From Verrucomicrobiaceae bacterium (lineage in GTDB: Bacteria; Verrucomicrobiota; Verrucomicrobiia; Verrucomicrobiales; Verrucomicrobiaceae), in the NCBI GenBank assembly GCA_016713035.1, contig JADJPW010000011.1, forward strand, positions 67,132 through 131,131: DNA of 64,000 bases. Direction: 5' to 3'. Each line of letters starts with the position of its first letter. The first letter of the stretch is position 1. This document shows positions 1-9,008 of the stretch, piece by piece. The notes below the pieces were generated by a model, which was not told where the DNA came from, did not search any database, and worked only from the letters and a program-made list of their open reading frames with translations. The translations under genes and the position numbers were made by a program.

Positions 1-882
1 GTAGTATTGCTCTTTGGGGAAGGTTTCGTCCTCGCCGTCTTGTTTGCCGGGCAGCGTCGCAAAGTAGCCCTGCATGTAGGCGTTGTAGGCGGACTTGATA
101 AGGCCATCCTTTTTCGGGTTGTCGAGCCAGCGGTCGCCGGAGACGCCGTTCAGCCAACCGGTGAGTTCGTCCTTTTCATGATCAAAGTTCATCGCGAAGC
201 ACTGCCAGGACTTGTCGAGCACCTCGGCGGACGATTCGGCGGGCACTTCGGGCGCGAGGTCGGTGGAGTTGCACTTGTGGAGGGCGTATTTGTTCAGGAA
301 GGAGCTGGCTCCGTTCTCCGAGACATGGCCACAGGCGCTGCCTTGCTTGTTCAGGCCGGCAAAGAGCGCGTATTGACGCTGCCCACGCTCCACTTTGGCG
401 ATGGTGGTCGTGGTCTTCTCCTTCAAATCGGTGCCTTCATGCCAGATACCTGCGAGAGCGTGATTTCCGCTCTCACGGATGGCCCACACGACGACCGTGA
501 CTGACTTACCCGCGCCTTTGATGTCGAGTGGCGTGTCGTGCAATCGCTCACGCGGCACGAAGAGGAAGGGGCGGAAGTCGGGATCGGTTTCTTTGACGAT
601 GCGGACGGCATTTCCGAAGGGTCCACGACCCAGCAGAGGAAAATCGGCATACGTGGCCTCACGACCTGCTCCCCAGTAGTCTTTGATGTAGTTCGCGGCA
701 TCGAGCGGGTAGTCGGTTTTTGAGCCGGCGGGCACATGGGCGATGAAACGCTTCTGACCGTCCGACTCACGCTTCACGAAGTCCCAGAAAGCGACCATGC
801 CGGGAGTGCCGGTGACGCTGGTGGCAGGCTCAGTAGCAAAAAGAGGCGTTGTTAGCAAAGTAAGGCTGAGAAGGCGTTTCAT
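1..882 (-). CDS. secreted LamG-like hypothetical protein (C-terminus cut by window edge)
   Basis: The frame is open from an ATG at 880-882 to the window edge, giving at least 294 residues with no stop, so the 3' end is missing. The first 16 residues (MKRLLSLTLLTTPLFA) form a signal peptide. The body reads like a concanavalin/LamG-type jelly roll: GMVAFWDF near residue 28, then a region with WLNGVSGDRW, the usual tail of a LamG strand pair. Such proteins are exported sugar- or surface-binding modules in Verrucomicrobiota. The exact function is unknown. No operon partner is visible; the nearest upstream gene is the PhzF-family gene about 300 bases away on the same strand. Confidence 0.75.
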   Translation of the reverse strand, partial: MKRLLSLTLLTTPLFATEPATSVTGTPGMVAFWDFVKRESDGQKRFIAHVPAGSKTDYPLDAANYIKDYWGAGREATYADFPLLGRGPFGNAVRIVKETDPDFRPFLFVPRERLHDTPLDIKGAGKSVTVVVWAIRESGNHALAGIWHEGTDLKEKTTTTIAKVERGQRQYALFAGLNKQGSACGHVSENGASSFLNKYALHKCNSTDLAPEVPAESSAEVLDKSWQCFAMNFDHEKDELTGWLNGVSGDRWLDNPKKDGLIKSAYNAYMQGYFATLPGKQDGEDETFPKEQYY

Positions 883-1184
883 GGAGTCGAAAACCTACTT
901 TGCCGGAAGCCGACGAATGGCAAAAGACAAATGCGGCGAGCTTACGAGAGAAAACAGCGTCAAGGAGCAGCTTATCCGCTCGCAACTTCTGGGAAATTGC
1001 CGAGTCGAGGCTGGAATGAGCTTTGTCACAAATTTCCACCACGAGGTCCGACTTGGCATTTAGCTTCGGCTGCTCATCCACGGCTGCCCAATACCACGCG
1101 TCACTCATGAAGAGCGCGGTGGCGTGTGGGTTGCAGTCCTCCTCGGTATGGACCGACTTACCGTGATCGTTGATCATCGCATGA
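883..1184. other. 302-base gap with only a doubtful ORF
   Basis: Between the LamG-like gene and the PhzF gene. A minus-strand reading frame (about 830-1207, 125 residues) crosses it, but it overlaps both neighbours, has mixed codon use and resembles no family I know. I do not call it a gene. It presumably holds the promoter of the LamG-like gene. Confidence 0.4.
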
Positions 1185-1994
1185 TCAACGAGTTGGCAGA
1201 GTTCCATGCATCAGCTCTACCCGGCTCATCATGATGGCCCGGCCACGCAACAGCACACGATCACCATTCACACTCAGTTTCACCACGCCACCTCGTTCGC
1301 TGGCTTGGTAGGCGGTGAAGTCTGATTTGCCGAGCTGCGGCTGCCAGTATGGGCCGAGAGCGCAGTGCGCGGAGCCGGTCACGGGATCTTCATTCACTCC
1401 TGCGGCAGGCGCAAAGAAGCGGGAGATGAAATCAAACTCCGGTGCCTCACTTCGGCACGTCGCGATGACGCCTCGCATCGGTAGCGTCGAGAGCGCGGTG
1501 AAGTTGGGCGTCAAGCTGCGCAGCACCTGCTCACTCGCTACTTCGACAAGATAATCCATGCCGTTGAAGCCACAGGCAATCGGTTCGCAGCCCAAAGCGT
1601 CCGCCAATCCTCGCGGTGCATCGCTGGACACACAGACCACTGCTGGGAAATCCATCTCGATCCAGTCGCCATCGCGCCGACAGGTGAGCCAGCCGCTCAA
1701 CGTGTGAAAACGCGCGGCCTGATCCCTCGACAGCTCTCCCGTCTCCCACAACGTGAATGCAGCCGCCAGCGTGGCATGACCGCAGAGCTTTACTTCGACG
1801 GTGGGCGTCAGCCAGCGAAGCGAAAAACCCTCGTCGATCACCTCCAAGAAAGCTGTCTCCGACAGGTTCATTTCCCGCGCAACGAACTTCATCCACGTCT
1901 CGTCCGCAGGTTGATCGAGCAGGCAAACTGCCGCCGGATTGCCGCCAAACGCTTTGTCCGTGAAGGCATCAATGACGTGGAGAGTGGCGGGCAT
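1185..1994 (-). CDS. PhzF family isomerase-like protein
   Basis: 269 residues, a normal length for the PhzF/diaminopimelate-epimerase fold. Visible family marks are NPAAVCLL (residues 19-26), NLSETAF with the catalytic-type Glu46, CGHATLAAA (71-79) and, in the second half, the loop NEDPVTGSAH that binds carboxylate substrates. PhzF proper isomerises dihydro-hydroxyanthranilate in phenazine synthesis, but most homologues are stand-alone enzymes of unknown substrate. No phenazine genes lie nearby, so a phenazine role is unlikely. The protein should be cytoplasmic. The ATG at 1992-1994 gives the expected MPATLHVIDAF start of the family. Confidence 0.88.
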   Translation of the reverse strand: MPATLHVIDAFTDKAFGGNPAAVCLLDQPADETWMKFVAREMNLSETAFLEVIDEGFSLRWLTPTVEVKLCGHATLAAAFTLWETGELSRDQAARFHTLSGWLTCRRDGDWIEMDFPAVVCVSSDAPRGLADALGCEPIACGFNGMDYLVEVASEQVLRSLTPNFTALSTLPMRGVIATCRSEAPEFDFISRFFAPAAGVNEDPVTGSAHCALGPYWQPQLGKSDFTAYQASERGGVVKLSVNGDRVLLRGRAIMMSRVELMHGTLPTR

Positions 1995-2195
1995 GAGATA
2001 ACCTAAAAACTTGGTTCAAGTTTCAAGTTCAAAGTATCAAGCGCTCAGGTTCAAAGCGTTGCGATCGTTGTGTGCCACACTTTTTGAGGAGTTCCGGCAA
2101 TGCCTCGTAACACCGTGATTCGGAGAACCTGAAACCTGACACTCGGATTGAGGGATAAAGACGAAACTAAAGGCACCGCTCTCGATGGTCTGGCG

Positions 2196-3560
2196 TTATG
2201 AAATCTGCCAGGGCTCACGGGCTGGCCGTGCGAGCATGGCGGCCGCTTCGGCGTCGTCACCGAGGATGCTCTCGGACTTTGGATCCCAGCGCAGTCCACG
2301 GCCCAGTCGCAGGGAGATATTGCCCAGATGCGCGATGGTGGCACTGCGGTGGCCGACTTCGGGTGGGCAGATGGTTTCCCGTTTTTCGAGGATGCAGTCG
2401 ATGAGATTGCGCGAGTGACTTTTACTCTCGTAGAGATGAATCTCCTCTGGGCGGATGCGGTCACGCAGCAGGTCGGTAGGCGTGCTCTGGAGGGCTCCAC
2501 GGCCGACGGTGAGGGTTTTGCCGTTCTCCCCTTCGAAGACCAGTCCAGATTTGTTTTTTTCTGCATCGGTGACGGTCACGGTGATGCCGCTTTCGTAGCG
2601 CACGCCAAAGGAGAAGAGTTCCGGGGTCTGATAAAAGCCGCCTTTCGCTGGCCATTCGGGTTTGGGATCAAAGATCTCCACGGGGCCGCTGCCGTCCATG
2701 CCGAGCGCCCATTGCAGGATGTCGAGGTGGTGGGCTCCAAAGTCGGTCACATTGCCGCCACCGTGCGGCCAGAGCCAGCGCCAGTTGCTGTGCAGGCGTG
2801 CGGGGCAGAAGGGGAGATCGCCCGTGCAGGGGCCGAGCCACAGGTCGTAGTTCAGTCCCTCGGGCACTGGCTCGGTGGCGGTGAGGTGGGCGCTTTTGTT
2901 GTTGTCCCGATTGTGGCTGGCGAGTCCGATGGTGACATGCTGGATCTTGCCCAGGCGACCATTGCGCACGAACTCGCAGGCCATGCGAAATCGGATGTCG
3001 CTGCGCTGCTGAGAACCGACTTGGAAGCGCACGCCGGCCTTGGCGACTTCATCACAGAGCTTTCTGCCTTCCCGCACGGTTAGCGAGACGGGTTTTTCGC
3101 AGTAGATGTGCTTTCCGGCCCTGGCGGCGAGGATGCTCATCGGCACATGCCAGTGGTCAGGGGTGGCGATGAGGACGGAGTCGATGTCATCGCGAGCGAG
3201 CACTTCACGGAAGTCTTCATAGGCTTTGCAAAAGCTGCCGCTGCCTGATTTCGTGGGCGAGGCTTCCTTGTAGTGCTGGTCCACGATGAGGCGTGCTGGC
3301 TCGCGACCGAAATCAGATTTGAAGGCGCGATTGTAGCGTGCGCTCTGCCTTTCCACATCACATACGGCGACCACTTGCACGCGCTCGTCTTGGAGGAAGC
3401 CCCGCATGTCCTGCGTGCCCTGGCTGCCCGTGCCGATGACGGCCATCGTGACGCGCTCTGAGGGTGCGGGGCGGTCTTGTGCATGCAAGGTTGGCGAGGG
3501 GAGGCGCCCGGCAGCGACGAGTGCGGCCAGGGATTTCAAATGATGGCGGCGGGTGTTCAT
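2196..3560 (-). CDS. secreted Gfo/Idh/MocA family oxidoreductase
   Basis: 454 residues from the ATG at 3558-3560. The frame stays open further upstream, but that stretch would overlap the next gene. MNTRRHHLKSLAALVAAGRL is a twin-arginine-like export signal, as in many planctomycete/verrucomicrobial members. The Rossmann motif VIGTGSQG lies at 41-48 and the family EKP motif at 155-157, followed by the C-terminal substrate-binding domain (GPVEIFDPKPEWP region). It probably oxidises or reduces a sugar or sugar acid with NAD(P)H. It lies 53 bases downstream of another Gfo/Idh/MocA gene on the same strand, so the two probably form an operon. Confidence 0.88.
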   Translation of the reverse strand: MNTRRHHLKSLAALVAAGRLPSPTLHAQDRPAPSERVTMAVIGTGSQGTQDMRGFLQDERVQVVAVCDVERQSARYNRAFKSDFGREPARLIVDQHYKEASPTKSGSGSFCKAYEDFREVLARDDIDSVLIATPDHWHVPMSILAARAGKHIYCEKPVSLTVREGRKLCDEVAKAGVRFQVGSQQRSDIRFRMACEFVRNGRLGKIQHVTIGLASHNRDNNKSAHLTATEPVPEGLNYDLWLGPCTGDLPFCPARLHSNWRWLWPHGGGNVTDFGAHHLDILQWALGMDGSGPVEIFDPKPEWPAKGGFYQTPELFSFGVRYESGITVTVTDAEKNKSGLVFEGENGKTLTVGRGALQSTPTDLLRDRIRPEEIHLYESKSHSRNLIDCILEKRETICPPEVGHRSATIAHLGNISLRLGRGLRWDPKSESILGDDAEAAAMLARPAREPWQIS

Positions 3561-3613
3561 GGAGGTTTCGGCGTGAAACTGGTTGTGTGGTTTTGTGAAG
3601 AAGTGCGTGTCAC

Positions 3614-4657
3614 TCAAAACTGTAGCATCTTTCCCACTGGCAATGGTTTGCCTTGGCGGATGGACTCCTCCGCGACGAGGCATAGTCCGGCGCTCCAGAG
3701 GCCATCCAGGCCGGTGGCGATGGGTTTTCTACCACGACGCACCATGTCGATGCTTTGGGCGATTTCTTCCCGCAGCTCAAAGACTTCCCCACTTTGCTTG
3801 GTGAGCGTCACTTCCTCCAGTTTTTCACCGTCGAAGACTCTGAGAAACGCGTTGGGTTCCAGGGTGCGATCTAGCGCACCGCTCCAGCCAGCCCAGAGTG
3901 CGCCCTTGGTGCCGCTGACCTTGACGGTCTGGTGGTGCTCAAAGGCGGCCAAAGTCTGCGATACCACCGCGTAGCTGCCATTGGCGTATTTGAACATGGC
4001 GCTGAAGTTATCGTAGAGTGTGGGGCGCTGCGGATCGCGGGAGTTGCCATAGGCGTAGAGCTCCACGGGGTCGCCGCTGTCTTCGAGATACCAGCGGGCG
4101 AGATCGAAGAAGTGAATGGGCTCCTCCAGCACCCAGGAGCCGACGCGGTTCTGGTCATAGCGCCAGCCGCTCGCTCCCGTGCGGTAGGGTTTGCGCAGCA
4201 GCTCGACGAGCACGTATTGCGGATCGCCGATGGTGCCTGCGGCGATGATTTCTTTGATGCGGCCCCACTGTGAGGAAAGGCGCAACTCGTGGCCGACTGC
4301 GAGATGCACGCCGTGATCGCGTGCGCCAGCTACGATGGCTTTGCAGTCTTCGAGCGTGATGGCCATCGGCTTTTCTAGAAGGACGTGTTTGCCCTTTTGC
4401 ATGGCCGCGAGCGCGATTTCGCGATGCGTGTGACTCGGCGTGGCGATGTCGATGATGTCGAAATCGGCCTGCGCGATCATTTCGAGGCTGTCGGCGAAGA
4501 TTTGGGCTTCAGGATAGAGTTTCCGAGCTTCCTCCCGCGAAGCCTCGGAAGGCGCGGTGATGGCGACAAGGCGGGCATCGGGGTTTCCGGCGATGGATTG
4601 CGCATGGAATTTTCCCCAAGCGCCGAATCCGGCGAGAGCGAAACGAACAGGTGGCAT
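3614..4657 (-). CDS. Gfo/Idh/MocA family oxidoreductase
   Basis: 347 residues, typical length. N-terminal dinucleotide fold with AGFGAWG (9-15), then IATPSHTHRE (71-80) and LEKPMAIT with EKP at 95-97. The C-terminal half carries the WRYDQNRVGSWVLEE segment typical of the GFO_IDH_MocA_C domain. There is no signal peptide, so it is cytoplasmic, unlike its downstream neighbour. The two look like a sugar or polyol dehydrogenase pair, with the substrate unknown. The LLM monooxygenase gene ends 38 bases upstream, so read-through from the sulfonate cluster is possible though not shown. Confidence 0.9.
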   Translation of the reverse strand: MPPVRFALAGFGAWGKFHAQSIAGNPDARLVAITAPSEASREEARKLYPEAQIFADSLEMIAQADFDIIDIATPSHTHREIALAAMQKGKHVLLEKPMAITLEDCKAIVAGARDHGVHLAVGHELRLSSQWGRIKEIIAAGTIGDPQYVLVELLRKPYRTGASGWRYDQNRVGSWVLEEPIHFFDLARWYLEDSGDPVELYAYGNSRDPQRPTLYDNFSAMFKYANGSYAVVSQTLAAFEHHQTVKVSGTKGALWAGWSGALDRTLEPNAFLRVFDGEKLEEVTLTKQSGEVFELREEIAQSIDMVRRGRKPIATGLDGLWSAGLCLVAEESIRQGKPLPVGKMLQF

Positions 4658-4695
4658 AAGGCGGAGAGAGAAGGGCTGAGGGTGACGGATTTTGA

Positions 4696-5847
4696 TTAGA
4701 TGCGAGGGGCGGTCGTCAAGGGTGTGACGGGATCAGCCACACGGCGGTTTTGCAGTTCGTTGATGCGGCAGGTCGGGAGTTTTGGCAGCACGTATTTCGC
4801 GAAGAGATCGCATTCGTCGAGGTGTGGGTAACCGCTGAGGACAAAGGCACGCATGCCCATGTCCATGTAGCGATTCAGTTTGGCGAGCACTTGATCGGGA
4901 TCGCCCACGATGGCGCTGGCGCAGCCGCTGCGGGCGAGGCCGACGCCGCTCCAGAGATGATCCTCGATGTAGAGGTCTTTGCTTTTGGCGCGGAGCTCGT
5001 CCTGACGCATGACCCCGGCGCTCTTGCTATCCTGCGAGCGGGCTTTAATCTCCGCGCCTTTGGCGGCATCGAGTTTGGAAATGAGGTGATCCGCAGCGGC
5101 GCGGGCCTCGGCCTCAGTTTCGCGCACGATGACGTGGCTACGAAAGCCGAAGTCGATCTTGCGGCCATAACCGGCGGCTTTTTCGGACATCACGCGCATG
5201 GTTTCGGCGATGCGGTCCTCCGTCTCCGGCCACATGAGGAAAACGTCGCAATGCTTCGCGCACAAATCCTGTGCGGCGGGCGAGATGCCGCCGAAATACA
5301 TGAGTGGGCCGCCGTTCTGCTGATAAGTCTTCGCGGGCTCGGTGGTGGGCAGGGAGATGTTGTAGTGGTTGCCCTTGAACTCATACGGGCCGTCCGTGCG
5401 CCACATGCCCTGGAGGATCTGGATGATCTCGCTGGCTCGTTCGTAGCGGGTTTCATTGCTCTCTTTCATGCCGGGCATGTCGGAGGAGATGATGTTGATG
5501 CAGAGTCGGCCTTTGAGGATGTGATCGACGGTGGCTAGGGCACGCGCGAGCATCGGCGGCCACACCTCGCCCATGCGCAGGGCGACGAGTAGATTGATCT
5601 GCTGCGTCTGTGGTGCCAACGCGGAGGCAAAGGCTAGGGCGTCCTGTCCCGCGATCCATCCGGAGGGCAGGAGGATGTTTTGAAAGCCGTGAGCATCCGC
5701 TTTGCGCACGATGTCGCCACAGTGCTCATAGCTGCTGCGGAGGCTGCCATCAGGCACGCCGAGGAACTCATAGTCGTCGGAGCAGAGTGCGGAGAACCAG
5801 GCGACTTCGCATTGGCGGCCTTCTGTGCGGAGGGAGATGGGGGACAT
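4696..5847 (-). CDS. SsuD-like FMNH2-dependent (LLM class) monooxygenase
   Basis: 383 residues from ATG 5845-5847; the open frame upstream of it contains an operator and is not protein. It follows alkanesulfonate monooxygenase SsuD closely: LVALR (88-91), YFGGISPAAQDL (about 184-195), FRSHVIVRET with Arg236 and His238 matching the SsuD catalytic Arg/His pair, LWSGVGLARSG (299-308) and FVLSGYPHLDE with Tyr340 matching the SsuD active-site Tyr. The SsuD Cys54 position is not conserved (SGWIAG here). The family uses FMNH2 and O2 to turn a sulfonate into an aldehyde plus sulfite. An FMN reductase and an aldehyde-type reductase lie just upstream. Substrate unknown; a sulfosugar is one candidate. 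Confidence 0.88.
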   Translation of the reverse strand: MSPISLRTEGRQCEVAWFSALCSDDYEFLGVPDGSLRSSYEHCGDIVRKADAHGFQNILLPSGWIAGQDALAFASALAPQTQQINLLVALRMGEVWPPMLARALATVDHILKGRLCINIISSDMPGMKESNETRYERASEIIQILQGMWRTDGPYEFKGNHYNISLPTTEPAKTYQQNGGPLMYFGGISPAAQDLCAKHCDVFLMWPETEDRIAETMRVMSEKAAGYGRKIDFGFRSHVIVRETEAEARAAADHLISKLDAAKGAEIKARSQDSKSAGVMRQDELRAKSKDLYIEDHLWSGVGLARSGCASAIVGDPDQVLAKLNRYMDMGMRAFVLSGYPHLDECDLFAKYVLPKLPTCRINELQNRRVADPVTPLTTAPRI

Positions 5848-5899
5848 GGTGGTGAGCGGGGATGGGGTGAAGAAGAGTAACGGCGTGCCGACTTTAGTT

Positions 5900-5919
5900 A
5901 TTGCAGTATTGGAATATGT
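5900..5919. promoter_or_regulatory. operator copy 1 (LLM monooxygenase promoter)
   Basis: ATTGCAGTATTGGAATATGT, 53 bases upstream of the monooxygenase ATG. It matches the sites at 7515 and 11460 over the core TTsCARTAYTGGAATAT, an imperfect palindrome. Likely binding site of the ROK repressor encoded at 9009-10127 (inference). Confidence 0.7.
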
Positions 5920-6012
5920 GACAAGGTTTTTTTGACCGTCGAGCATTTTTATCTGGCTGGTGGTTCGGTTTGCCATTCGTGTTTTTGATCCAAGCACCAG
6001 CCTGGAATGGGC

Positions 6013-6921
6013 TCAGGGCACCGAATGGCCCTTCGCCGCCTCCCATAGCTCATACCACTGCTGCCGATCCAGCTTCACGGTGTCCGCTGCGGCGGCCTGG
6101 CGTATCCGCGCAGGCTGATTCGTGCCGATCACGACTTGCGGGCGGCTGGGCAGCGCCGCCACCCAGGCTAGGGCGATGGCGTCTGGCGTCACGCCATGCA
6201 GATGCGCCAGCTCCACCAGCTTTGCCCGCAGTCGCACGCTGTCCGCATCCTCCGCCGTCATCAGCTTGCCGCCTGCCAGCGGGCTCCAGGCCATGGGATG
6301 CGTATCGTTCAAGCGGCATTGGTCCAGCGTGCCATCATAGATCGCATCCATGCGGGCGAGACTCAGCTCCACCTGGTTCGTCACTGGCGCATGGCCCAGA
6401 AAGCGGGCCAGCAGGGCGCTCTGATGCGTGTTGTAGTTGGAGACACCCACACTGCGCACTTTGCCAGCCTTCATCAGGGATTGCAGCCCCGCTGCTGTCT
6501 CCGCCGCGTCCGTGAGCCAGTCTGGGCGATGCACCAGCAGCACATCGAGGTGGTCCGTGCCCAGCTCACTCAGCGAGCGGTCCACGCAGGCCGTGATGTA
6601 AGCTGCCGTAGCATCGTAGTGATTCACCCGCGTGCCGGGGCGATTCTCGCACGAAACATTGATCGCGCACTTCGTCACGATCTCCATCTGGTCACGCAGG
6701 TGCGGCGCATCCTTTAGCACCTTCCCAAACAATCCTTCGCAGGTGTAGTGGCCGTAGATGTCCGCATGGTCAAAGGTGGTGATGCCCAGCTCCAGACAAG
6801 TATCGATCTTCTGGCGCACGCGGGCGACATCACAGCCATCAGGGTCATCGGCGAGACGCCAGACACCGTAGGCGAGGGCGGAGACTTCAGGGCCGTGGGG
6901 TGAGAGGGCAAAGCGTTTCAT
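6013..6921 (-). CDS. YdhF-like aldo/keto reductase
   Basis: 302 residues resembling E. coli YdhF from end to end. The catalytic tetrad is visible: Asp51 and Tyr56 in FDHADIYG, Lys84 in IVTKCAI and His131 in LLVHRPD. The NADPH-site motif GVSNYNTHQSALL and the C-terminal VVIGTNQPARI are also present. It reduces aldehydes or ketones with NADPH in the cytoplasm. It begins 27 bases after the stop of the FMN reductase gene on the same strand and precedes the SsuD-like gene. That order suggests it reduces the aldehyde left after desulfonation, as the aldo/keto reductase SmoB does in the sulfoquinovose monooxygenase pathway; this role is inferred. Confidence 0.9.
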   Translation of the reverse strand: MKRFALSPHGPEVSALAYGVWRLADDPDGCDVARVRQKIDTCLELGITTFDHADIYGHYTCEGLFGKVLKDAPHLRDQMEIVTKCAINVSCENRPGTRVNHYDATAAYITACVDRSLSELGTDHLDVLLVHRPDWLTDAAETAAGLQSLMKAGKVRSVGVSNYNTHQSALLARFLGHAPVTNQVELSLARMDAIYDGTLDQCRLNDTHPMAWSPLAGGKLMTAEDADSVRLRAKLVELAHLHGVTPDAIALAWVAALPSRPQVVIGTNQPARIRQAAAADTVKLDRQQWYELWEAAKGHSVP

Positions 6922-6948
6922 AGGCAGGTCAATACAGAGGCGTTCATC

Positions 6949-7482
6949 TCAGCGGGTGGCCCAGGACTGCGCCAGATGGCAGGCGGACTTCATCTGCTGC
7001 TCAAAAAGCTCTCCAGTGAGGCCCTCCAGCATCACTTGCCCGGCGGCATCGTAGGCGGCTGGGGATAGATAGAGGAACTGCGGCACCACCACGCAGCGGT
7101 GGTCCACCATCAGCGAGTTCGCCAGCGGCAGCGGGGCCAGATACGAGCGGTCACCGCCCGCGTTCGCCACAAAGGTCACCACCTTGTCCTTCCAACCCTC
7201 ATTGGTCACTTCGATGAAGTTTTTTGCCGCCGAGTTCGCCTGGTAGTTATAAACAGGGAAGCACATCACGATGAGGCCCGCGTTCTTCACACGAACGGTC
7301 ATCGCCTTCACCCGCTCATCCGCGTAGCAGGTGGCACCATCGCACTGCGGCAGTGGCTCTGCGGACAGATCGGCTAGGTCCACGGTCATGCCAGAGGATA
7401 CAAGGCGTTGTTGGACAGTGCGGGCGGCGGAGAGGGTTTTGCTGCCGGGTTTCAGGGCGGTGGTGACAATGAGAGCATTCAT
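6949..7482 (-). CDS. NAD(P)H-dependent FMN reductase (flavodoxin-like)
   Basis: 177 residues from ATG 7480-7482; the open frame extends upstream through the operator, so the internal Met is chosen. It has the flavodoxin-like fold of SsuE/NADPH-dependent FMN reductases: an N-terminal phosphate loop LKPGSKTLSAAR, then MCFPVYNYQANSAAKNFIE, the PxYxxxxxxxxKNFxD-type motif that stacks on FMN. It would supply FMNH2 to the SsuD-like monooxygenase. First gene of the minus-strand operon with the aldo/keto reductase. Its promoter faces that of the FAD/NAD(P)-binding gene, with the shared operator between them. Confidence 0.87.
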   Translation of the reverse strand: MNALIVTTALKPGSKTLSAARTVQQRLVSSGMTVDLADLSAEPLPQCDGATCYADERVKAMTVRVKNAGLIVMCFPVYNYQANSAAKNFIEVTNEGWKDKVVTFVANAGGDRSYLAPLPLANSLMVDHRCVVVPQFLYLSPAAYDAAGQVMLEGLTGELFEQQMKSACHLAQSWATR

Positions 7483-7514
7483 AGGATGATGAGAGCAATG
7501 CGCGATTGCATTTC

Positions 7515-7534
7515 TTCCAATACTGGAATATATA
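7515..7534. promoter_or_regulatory. operator copy 2 (divergent promoter)
   Basis: TTCCAATACTGGAATATATA, with the near-perfect palindrome TTCCA-ATAC-TGGAA, between the divergent FMN reductase (start 7482) and FAD protein (start 7574) genes. It can control both directions. Third-party copies lie at 5900 and 11460. Confidence 0.72.
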
Positions 7535-7573
7535 CAGATGCTCAACCTCTTTCTCCCTTCCGCACCTCTTTTC

Positions 7574-8971
7574 ATGAACTCTGCAACCACGCCCCACATC
7601 GCCATTCTCGGTGGTGGTTACAGCGGCACGCTCGCCGCGGTGAACCTCGTCCGGCTCGCCACGAACACTCCGCGCATCACGATCATCAACGATCACCGTC
7701 CCGAAGGCCGAGGAGTGGCGTATGGCACGCGGCGCTTGGAGCACTTGCTCAATGTCGCCGCGCGGAACATGTCCGCCTTTCCCGATCTGCCGGATCATTT
7801 CGTGAACTGGCTGCGCACCCGCAGCGACTACGATCTCGTGCCCGACTACGAGCTGCGTGAGCGCTTCATCCCGCGAGCCATCTATGGCGACTACCTCAAA
7901 TCGCTCGCTCATCACCACCTTGTTGAGGTTCAGCATGTCAAAGGTGAGGCGGTGGGTGTGGAGAGTGATGGCACGGTAAAGTTAGCCTGCGGTCGGGAGG
8001 TCAAAGCCGACCGCATCGTGCTCGCCACCGGCAATGAAGCACCGGCTGATCTCCCAGGCTCCGAAGCCCTCACCGCTCATCCCGCTTGGGTCGGCAACCC
8101 GTGGCTGCCCTGGCATGAAAAGCTGCCGCCTGACATCGGCACCATCATCCTGCTCGGCACTGGATTGACCACTGTCGATGCCATCATCACGCTGCGCTCA
8201 CTCGGCTGGCTCGGTCGCATCCACGCCGTCTCCAGGCATGGTTGGCTGCCGAACTCCCACTTCCGCGGCATCGACTATCCCGACTTCCCTCCGCCGGATA
8301 CCGACCTCGCCAACCTCGGCCTCGAAAAGCTCACCGCGCTCATGGAGCAGCACTGCACCCGATTGCGTGAAATGGGAGCCAACCCCGCCATCATCGTCGA
8401 TAAGATGCGCCCGCACACGCAGCGAATCTGGGCGCGTTTCACCCTGGAGGAAAAGAAAACCTTCGCACGTCATCACGCCGCACGCTGGAACATCCTCCGG
8501 CACCGCATCGCCCCAGAAATCTATGCGCAGATCACCAGCGCCCAGCTCACAGGCCAGCTCCAGATTCATGCGGCGAACATCGAGCGCGTGGAGGCGGCTG
8601 GAGGCCAAGTGCGCGTCGTCTTGAGCAGCGGCAAGCACCTCGAAGGCGATCTCGTGCTCAACGCCACCGGCCCGCAAACGCGTTTCACAGCCACCAAATC
8701 CGTCTTGCTGCAAAACCTGCTTCGTCGCGGCCTCATCGCCCCAGACGACATGGGAATGGGTGTGCGCATTCAGCCTGATCACATCGTCGTCGATCGTGAT
8801 GGCAAGCCCTCACCGCTCCTCCTCGCCCTCGGGCCGATTTTGCGTGGCACCTACTGGGAAACCATCGCCGTGCCCGAACTCCGCAGTCAGGCCAAACACG
8901 TCGCAGAAACCCTCCTCGGTCTCGGAACGAGCGAGGAATCGCAACAAGTGATGATGGAGTTCATGATCTGA
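7574..8971 (+). CDS. FAD/NAD(P)-binding protein
   Basis: 465 residues from ATG 7574; a more distal Met at 7538 is possible but would put the start almost on the operator. The N-terminal FAD-binding Rossmann fold has GGGYSGTLAA (13-22), followed by the NAD_binding_9-type signature RGVAYGTRRLEHLLNVAA. A second nucleotide site is IILLGTGLTTVDAI and a late FAD contact is VLNATGPQ. Related proteins include HpyO-type and hydroxylase-like flavoproteins; the exact reaction is unknown. It sits in the same regulon as the SsuD-like monooxygenase, so it may be a second oxidase, or an electron donor for substrate handling. The ROK regulator follows 37 bases later. Confidence 0.85.
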   Translation: MNSATTPHIAILGGGYSGTLAAVNLVRLATNTPRITIINDHRPEGRGVAYGTRRLEHLLNVAARNMSAFPDLPDHFVNWLRTRSDYDLVPDYELRERFIPRAIYGDYLKSLAHHHLVEVQHVKGEAVGVESDGTVKLACGREVKADRIVLATGNEAPADLPGSEALTAHPAWVGNPWLPWHEKLPPDIGTIILLGTGLTTVDAIITLRSLGWLGRIHAVSRHGWLPNSHFRGIDYPDFPPPDTDLANLGLEKLTALMEQHCTRLREMGANPAIIVDKMRPHTQRIWARFTLEEKKTFARHHAARWNILRHRIAPEIYAQITSAQLTGQLQIHAANIERVEAAGGQVRVVLSSGKHLEGDLVLNATGPQTRFTATKSVLLQNLLRRGLIAPDDMGMGVRIQPDHIVVDRDGKPSPLLLALGPILRGTYWETIAVPELRSQAKHVAETLLGLGTSEESQQVMMEFMI

Positions 8972-9008
8972 GGTGGTAGAAACCCTTCGTCATTTCTTCA
9001 TCCCCTTC

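Noticed and set aside
830..1207. 125-residue minus-strand ORF between the LamG-like and PhzF genes
   Set aside because: It overlaps both neighbours and has no family or codon support.
1185..1994. Phenazine biosynthesis gene cluster
   Set aside because: Only a PhzF-like protein is present, with no other phz gene.
2328..3083. Long plus-strand ORF inside the Gfo/Idh/MocA gene
   Set aside because: Shadow of a C-ending codon gene on the minus strand.
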